Position numbers and translations under genes: made by a program
In this document: in pieces, positions 24,078 to 31,131 of the stretch
Layout of the letters: each line of letters begins with the position of its first letter
Numbering within the stretch: position 1 is the first letter of the stretch
NCBI GenBank assembly: GCA_000310025.1
Contig: FN649751.1
Coordinates: 2,773,355-2,804,485, forward strand
Reading direction: 5' to 3'
Length of the DNA stretch: 31,131 nt
DNA from: Ectocarpus siliculosus
Lineage: Eukaryota > Sar > Phaeophyceae > Ectocarpales > Ectocarpaceae
The notes under the pieces: model-generated
The model's database searches: none
What the model saw: the letters and a program-made list of their open reading frames with translations, nothing else
Told to the model about the DNA's origin: nothing

Positions 24078-27000
24078 GCACTACTTCTGTGGCCCTCATC
24101 ACCTTGCGGCTGCTCTCCGACTTCCCCTCGAATTGGGTTGGGAACAATAACAGGAGAGTCACGACGATTCCCCCAGACGGAGAAGGTGTTTTCTTGCTTG
24201 AGCGTGCCGAGTTGCGTTCTCCAGTAGAAGGGGGTGAGAACACTTGAGCCCAGGTCATTCAGGCGAGAGAATCTCCATCAACGACGGTAAGGGTGTCGAC
24301 CGGAAGCACCAGTTCAACCGCTCCCTCTCTAATGAGAAGAGCGTCGCCTGACCCATTTCGCGTACCCCACGCGGGCGGTATGCACTCTTGGACGGGGGTA
24401 GGTGGTTGGAACTGGAATAGTAGTGGCTTGGGTGCTGGTGGTCGTGCTGGGGGTTAACCGCTGATTTGGCGTCCATGGTACGCCTCTGGTGGGGGCGAGG
24501 GCGGGGTTCGGAAATATCACTTCAGTTACCCCTGCGGGGGCAAGAGCTTCAGGAAAAGCTGCTATCTGTAGCACGTTCGTAGACGAGCGTTGACGTGGCG
24601 AATGTGTTCAATTGCTGCTGAGAAACCGACCCCAGGTATGGTAGAAGCTCCTTGACCCTTTAGCTCTTGCCTTGTTTGTTGGGCGGAGGATTCGAATGTC
24701 TCCTCCGGGGAACGCCCAAGGGAAGGCTTCAGAACCGTGTGGAGGACCTATACTGTAGCTTGCACTGGCGACCTAGACGAAGTTGACGCCTGTGTGTTGC
24801 TTCATTGGTTCTAAGCCCTAAACGGTGCTACCGCTGCAACTGCTGTGTAGGCGGGACTCGATTTTCTTACCTGAAGTACCGTAAGGTAGTTCTACGCTTG
24901 CCGACCCCATGGGTGGCGTGTTGGAGTCGGCCTAGGAAGCAACAGGAGAACGCGGAAGGAAATATGTGCGCATCACATGGATGTCGCAAGTTGTTTCCGC
25001 CCCGTGACTGGATTGTGCCTTAGACTCCAAGCTGAAGAGCACCAACATAGCCAAGGACGGAAGCTCCATGGAAAACAGGTACTCCGCCGCAGTGTCTTGA
25101 GTGATTTGCCTCAAACAGTTTAGTTTCCCATTTGTTTTTGGTTTTCTTGAGGAGGCCGAAATGCAATGTATCGGGGTGATCCAAGATACTACGGCTGCTG
25201 CTGTTGTTGTTGTATCCATTTTGGGTGAAGGGGGTGCGGGGGGATCTCTGATAGAGAGACACTAACGCTGCTTCTGCGGAACCCAGCTACTCAGCTGGTA
25301 CGCACACGATATACATTATGAGCTTTGTCTTTCTCTCTTATGCTAGCTCGTTCAAGTATCGAGGAAGAATTTATGGGGGGGGTGGCAGCCTCGTACACAA
25401 CAGGATTTGGTTGGAATCACAGAAACAAGTTGGAGTCGCGATATATGCCCAGCAAGTGAATCTGCCAAAGGCCAGTAGGAGGCGGGCGAAGGGTTTTAAG
25501 AATCGACTGCAATTCTAGTGTATTTTGTGGACACAGAAGTAGAGGTTTTACACACCAAACTGAAGTACGAGCGGAGGAGGGGGGGGAAGACGCTCTGGAT
25601 TATGACTTCGTTACTCCCGAAGTTGTGGCGAATCATCTAGTCTGTAGACCGTACCCGACGTGCGGGGGCGCGCGATCGTTCGTTGTTGTTGATATCGAAG
25701 TTAATGTTTTTGGTTCCAACGTTTGACGCAACATGGTGAAGAAGTCGTCTTATGTACTAGAGGAAGATGGGCTTGCTAGTGAACAATCGGTAACGAGAAC
25801 CAGGGAGGAGAGGCATACAATAGAACAAGAACAAGTTTCTTCAGCTGTTTGCAGACATCACGAAACGGGGACCCATTTCGGTGCTGTGTGCTCGTGTCGT
25901 ATGCTGTTGCATCGTGGCATATACATGGTTTTAAATTTCCTCCACTCACTGGAAAGACTCCAACACATCCCGTTCGACTGTGGGTATATCGCGAACGGGT
26001 ACAGTAGTCTTTCCGTGTGTGTATATATTTTTCCTAAGATGGGGTTTTGGAGAGAGTTGTCCCAGTCATTGTCGTCGACCGGTACACAGAATCACCTTGC
26101 GACTACCGCAAAGGACGAGAGAGGTTGATTGAATAATCACACCACGTCGCCAGGAATTTCCACAAGCAAAAAAAAATCGGACGATACCCTCCTAGCACTT
26201 AATCCACATAATAAATCCTTCAAACAAACGTGTATGTACCTACCTGGTACAATCCAGATTGTCAAGGGCAGCAGCTTCAGTGTGGTTTCATGTTCAATCC
26301 TCAAGCGCCAGCGATTAACGTCTCCTTCGCTTGCTCGCTCGGCCTGCTCATGTATTATGACGCAACATACATATGGTACATGCAACCCTGTCCTGAAGCC
26401 TTACCCTGCCCGCTTCATGGAAGAAACCGTACCCAGTTCACTGCTAATTTCCGTGTGCCAGTTACTCTGCGTTACAACATGCAAGGCGAACACGACACCG
26501 TATTCTGCTGTGTGTTGCTTTGTACCAGGTGGTAGTGTGGTCTACAATGCGTGCTACGCATAACCCCGGCACTACAAAAAAAAAAAAAAACTCTGTAAAT
26601 CAATCGCGATTGATTATCGGCGTATTTTATCCGCATCACACACACTACACGCAGAAGACTGAAAAGCCATTCCCCGGACATGAGGCTCGCATCTTCGCTT
26701 CATACATACAACTACCGTCTGTGATGCAGAAAAGTTGTGCATGTTTTGTAAATTCATCCACGTATGTGTCCCAAGATACCTACAATAATACCCTCCGAAA
26801 CCCAGCGAGTTCACGACGACTAAAAACAATACCCCGACGGTTTCGGCGAACGAACGTGCCGCTGCCAAAAAAAACACGAACTCCCCCCCCACGGGTCTCG
26901 ATGATTTTGCGTTGCCTCCCGGCGTATTGTGGAACCAGCGCAGGCAGCGTTACTGCTGTTGCTGTGAGGACCAAACGAGATAGACCACTTCCAGCGTCAG

Positions 27001-27132
27001 TTCACAAGCTCACGTCCGTCTCTTCCCTCTGCCTCAACTCTGGTTTCCCCCCTGCCAGCCCGCCGCTCGGTCGAAAGCGAGGAGGACAAGAGACTTTTCG
27101 TTTGTTGTGCACGTGTCAGCGGCGGGGCATGC
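24078..27132. other. No recognised gene between Dr1-like gene and ZIP transporter
   Basis: No homology-anchored exon is visible. A short open segment at 25024-25078 is bounded by a CCTTAG acceptor and an AG|GTACTC donor. It would fit in phase onto the end of the Dr1-like gene if the donor at 24074 were used instead of the stop. Another open stretch, 25733-25790, starts MVKKSSYVLEEDGLASEQS before a GTAACG donor. A 14-A run lies near 26576-26590. The last 200 bp should hold the ZIP promoter and 5' UTR. Confidence 0.4.
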
Positions 27133-30100
27133 ATGGGCGGTCCTGATAACATCGACAGGAGCAGCATCAGCAGCAGCGGAGGGATGTCTAACCACGACAT
27201 GCCTCTACCCTCCTCTGGGCCGAACGGGGACATTCACAAGCGAGTCACGCGGGCGTCTGCTGCTTCCGCCGCCGCTGGGGTGAGTCCGCGTGTTTTGGAC
27301 GCAGACAAGAGCGGGAGCAAGTTGAGGATAGATTTGTAGGAGGAGCTGGGCGAATCTAGAGGTCCGGAGGTCGGAGGCGCTGCTGTACTATTATAGGAGA
27401 GCCGAGAAAGGCCCTTGGTTCTGTCGGCGGAGTGCGTGAGAGTGAGAGACAGTGTATGCTGCCTCTGGACACGTCGTGACAGCGTTGGACCTTCGCAAAA
27501 CCTCAGGGAGGGACTCCAAGCTGCGCCCAAAAAGCCTGACTTTCCCAACTACTGCTGTACACGAAGAGCACCAACTACACTTGCTGTTTTGTGTTTTGTC
27601 TTCATACGGCATGGTTGTTGACGCGGCACGTTACGTACTGATCATGTTACGACACACAGCACCGCTTTTGTGTTCCGCCCCGCATCGCTGCTGCTCCTGA
27701 AACCGCTGCTCCCTGGGCGCGGTATCGATGCCCGTGCACGCCAGTCTCAAGCCAACAACGGGAGCAGCTCGGCGACAGGGAAAGCCCCGTCCTCCTCCGC
27801 CTACTCCGCCGCGGACACAAACGGAAACTCGTGCTCGCAGGACGCACAAAGACGACAAAAACCACCAACGTTGTCGGCGTCGACCTCGTCGTCGTCGTCG
27901 GCGTCGTCGTCGTCTCCAAAACCCGCCCACCACCACCACCCCAACTCCAAGTGGACATGGGCCGGCTACCTCCTCCTCCTTGCGGTGACCAAGTACACCC
28001 TGCCGGACGAGCTGCACACCTCCGCCCCGAGCCTGAAGCACGTCTGGTTCTACGGCTGGGTGACCGCCCTCAGCACGGGGGTCGGCGCCGCGCCGCTGAT
28101 CCTCACCCACGACCTCGGCAAGGCCATGCTGGCGTACGGCAACGCGATCGCGGCCGGCATGATGCTGAGCGCGAGTTTCAGCCTGGTGTCGGAGGGGGCG
28201 ACGGTGGTTGAGCCGGACGGGTTCACGGCCGAGTGGTCGGCGGTGTTCGCCGCGTTCCTGGGGGCCCCGTGGGCGAGGGTGGTGCTGGGGGTGGTGGCGG
28301 GGCTTGTCTTCATCCTCTCCACCAAGAAGGTATGCAATGCAGTGCATGGGGTCTTCCTTCCTTTCAGGCGGTGCTATGCGTACAAAAGGGCCGCGCTCTA
28401 CCACTACTGCTGTACCATTTTTTCGTGCTCTGTATGCGTGCTGCCGCCGCCGCTGCTGCTGCTGCTGCTGCTGCATGTGGTACGCAGCCGCATGATGCGT
28501 ATTGATATATGTTGTCCCCCTTTTTTTGGGGGGGGGGGGGGCGTGTTTTTTTGTTTGTGCCTTGGTGGTGAGGGTGCGTACACGGGCTCAATACCATGTA
28601 TCTTACAGCACGTGCTTGAAATGCAATGCCGGTTCTTGAGATGGGGAACACAAGTTGCCGTTGAGATCAGAAGGCCCGAGAGAGTCGCCGTACTTTTTCC
28701 GTCGCCGGCTCACATGGCTTGATGAAGTCTCGAAGTGGTCGATGCATTCACGCTCGAGAGTCTGCCGTCCGTTCCCAAGGGTAGAACCTGATGGTTTCCG
28801 CATACTTGCTTAAAACTTCAAGCATTCGGACGACAGCTACCGGTATGCGGTTGGCGTACGTCCTTTCAAGGCATGTTGTCGACATGATAACAGAGCAACA
28901 GCGGTATCGTTTGCTTGCTCGTGTCGGACACCCGCAGCGCCGCGGAGTGTTTTCTGTCGCGTGCATGTAGCAGGGTAGACAGCATCGCTGCTGCAGCACC
29001 AGCATCATGTGCGAAGGTTTTTTCGACGCCGTTCCTGTGTTTGACGAGCGACACCCTCGTGTTCACAAGTATGCATAATCGCGGACGGTTGTGATGTGGG
29101 ATTGCAGACGTTTGGGTGGGCCAAGTCGAAGCCTGCTTCGTTTCCTAGCAAGTCGAGTAAATAGGACGAACATCCAACGGAAAAATGTTATCCGTGCTGT
29201 TCTGGCGGCGGGCAAGGTAGTAGTGGGATGCAGCAAAGTGGCTGCTGTAGCTGATGGCAAAGCACAAGACGGTAGAGGTGCGTGAGGTGCATCGATCTAT
29301 CAAGCGCCCCTTTTCTTCCGGCCTCCCTCAGTATCCCACCCCAACCCACCCCACCTCAACGCGGGCGCTTTCCCCTGCGGCGAAACGCAAACGCAGTATT
29401 TCTACGGTATTTCGTTGATGCAGTAGGACCCAACGTGGTCAGGTTTGTCTTCGCTGTTTCGACGCTCGTTATTTCGGACGGGACCACCCATTGGAAGACC
29501 TCTGAACACGTCTTGTCGTGGCCACATGAGAGCCAAGGTTGCAAATCTTCCCCGTGTGTACGCCGCCACTGGTGTTGTGAATCTCCGCACACCTGTCGAC
29601 CAACAAAAGGCCAGGGCTTTTCAGCTTGTCTTTGTTTGCGCGGTGCTCTGATTGCCACTTCTGTCTGTGCGTTGGCATGGTCACGGTTTTGTCGTGCGGT
29701 CCGGGCCGACGTCGGAGAGCAGGTTTTGGATAACTACGAGGACATTAAGCTGGGCGAGCTGCACGGAATGGACGCGAAAAAGGTGGGTGGTGCGGGGTCG
29801 TGTGGGTTGGGTGCGGTTTGTCGAAGATAAAGAGCATGGGGGATGGACTCGCAGGTCGCGCTGACCCACTCTGTTGCGTACCTTCTTTGTAGACTACGCT
29901 TGTGACTGCTGTGTACGTTTGGTTGGCATCGATCGCTCAAGTAACCTGCCGACCAACAGAAAGAACGCCCGTCTTTGTGTCAGCTAGACATAGGACGCAA
30001 TAACGCCTTCTGGCCGCCGGTTTACAAAGGGTGGGCTGGAAGTACGGACCCAGCCTCTGCTCCAACGTACGATGCACGTTTGATACAGGATTACGTACTT

Positions 30101-31032
30101 TACAACACATCTCGGCCTATGCGTTTGGTCGATAGTAGTCAAGGCACACCTGCACGCACGCCGACGCGCACACAACACCGTGTTTCCTTTTTCTGTTGTT
30201 ACCGTGCTGTTGTTTAGCATGCCGAAACAGATTGTCTTGCCCGCTTTTCCTTGATGGAAGTATAAACTCTCACCGCAGTAGGGGGCCAGAGATGAGAAAC
30301 GTCCGTTTCAAGTCGCGGTTCAATTTCTTAATCCATCATCGACAGGTTTTTGTAAAGATTGTTGCAGGTCCTCGGCTGGAAGCCTTGTTTCTTGCTTCAA
30401 ATTCTCCTTGTTTTTCGTCACCGTTTGAGCCTTTTTTTCTTGGCGGCATTTTTTAAAACTGCGGGCCCGCGCTCCTGTAGCATACCACGATGCTTTACCT
30501 GGTCGTGGAGGCGATGCCCGCCGTCCGTATGCAGACTCGGAAGGTGTGGGTGTACTGTAGGCCTTCGAACCTACGTCCGGGCGGATGTACGCGTGTTGTA
30601 ATATACACATGTGCACAGCAGCGGCCGCTTTTCGCACTACCGCCACATGACGATGCGCGGCATACCAAGCATGAACACCCTCTCCCTCTCCCCCCCCCAC
30701 GCATGCGTGGCCTCACGGAAAATATTACAACAATGTAGTGAAACTGCACCGTCCACTCCCCCCGTCCTTTTTTCTGGCATCGTAAGGCGAAACTGTCTTG
30801 TCCACTACCCGTGTCTCTCTCCCCTACCTTACTACTACAGGTGCTCTTGATCGTGTTCGTGATGACGCTGCACTCATTCTCAGAGGGCGTGGGGATCGGG
30901 GTCTCGTTCGGGGGCGACGGGGGTGCACGGCTGGGATTCCTGATCTCGGCGACCCTTGCGGTGCACAACGTGCCCGAGGGGCTGGCGGTGGCCCTGGTGC
31001 TCCATCCCCGCGGAGTTTCCAAGCTCAACACG
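27133..31032 (+). CDS. ZIP-family metal (zinc) transporter, 3' end beyond window
   Basis: Exons 27745-28329, 29723-29782 and 30841-31032 are secure; 27133-27279 is a proposed first exon, giving 328 codons so far. ZIP proteins move zinc, iron or related divalent metals into the cytosol across plasma or organelle membranes. Membrane-like segments are [10 protein letters not shown] (121-130), [20 protein letters not shown] (150-169), [20 protein letters not shown] (180-199) and [13 protein letters not shown] (228-240). The metal-site helices are MTLHSFSEG (HSFSEG at 275-280) and LAVHNVPEG (HNVPEG at 306-311), both characteristic. It resembles the plant ZIP subgroup with LHSFxEG. The N-terminus is long, Ser-rich and has an HHHH cluster (111-114). 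Exon 2's frame has no ATG before its core, so an upstream exon is needed; [11 protein letters not shown] (27133) with a GTGAGT donor joins in phase to the acceptor at 27744. That join is inference. The donor GTGCGA at 31033 leads out of the window. Confidence 0.85.
28443..28473. repeat. CCG/CTG triplet run
   Basis: CCG units change into about seven CTG units in ZIP intron 2 (28330-29722). It is non-coding in this model. Confidence 0.75.
28528..28541. repeat. G14 homopolymer
   Basis: Fourteen G follow CCCCC and TTTTTTT in ZIP intron 2. Such runs are prone to sequencing length error. Confidence 0.8.
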
Positions 31033-31095
31033 GTGCGATGATTGATCTACTGCTGGGATGCTGATAGCTGTTTTTGGAGAAATAGGACGCGGAGG

Positions 31096-31131
31096 AAAAG
31101 GCGGGGGGGGCTGGGGGGGGGGGGGGGGGGG
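31096..31131. repeat. G-rich tract at the right edge
   Basis: Seven G, CT, then an unbroken G-run reach the end of the window, just after ZIP exon 4. It may continue beyond the window or mark a contig end. Confidence 0.8.

Noticed and set aside
1-31131. CRISPR array, operon structure or prokaryotic promoters
   Set aside because: Introns in every recognised gene show this is eukaryotic nuclear DNA; no spaced identical repeats were seen.

Overview
This is a window of eukaryotic nuclear DNA: no operons, GC-rich short exons (60-260 bp) inside long AT-richer introns, and canonical GT-AG junctions that can be phased by eye. Exon and intron sizes, the gene set and the abundant G/C homopolymers and triplet runs fit a photosynthetic stramenopile, most likely a brown alga. 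The taxonomic call is inference; no rRNA or organelle marker is present.

Layout. (1) 1-1311, minus: the APE-endonuclease part of a non-LTR retrotransposon (LINE), open to the left edge. (2) 1670-7979, minus: eight exons of a cyclopropane-fatty-acid-synthase/coclaurine-N-methyltransferase-like SAM methyltransferase. Its C-terminal exon is not in the window, and the LINE lies where it would be expected. (3) 7980-8191: a 212-bp head-to-head spacer. (4) 8192-16945, plus: a complete four-exon SSU72 RNA polymerase II CTD phosphatase gene with introns of 1.4-4 kb. (5) 16946-20554: no recognised gene. (6) 20555-22150, minus: a phase-consistent chain of six small exons of unrecognised function, tentative. 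(7) 21878-24077, plus: a five-exon histone-fold gene best matched to Dr1/NC2-beta. (8) 24078-27132: no recognised gene. (9) 27133-31032, plus: the first four exons of a ZIP-family metal transporter, continuing past the right edge.

Two of the genes, SSU72 (CTD phosphatase) and Dr1 (TBP-binding repressor), act on RNA polymerase II transcription. The methyltransferase and the transporter are metabolic and membrane functions. Nothing shows that the four work together. The only close regulatory coupling visible is the divergent methyltransferase/SSU72 promoter.

Points of interest are a foldback repeat in methyltransferase intron 2, a degraded exon 7 followed by a GC-AG intron, the LINE at the broken 3' end, a cryptic antisense exon chain interleaved with Dr1, and a tandem acceptor in the transporter. 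Protein-like strings appear in many frames here, so exons without a homology anchor carry low confidence.
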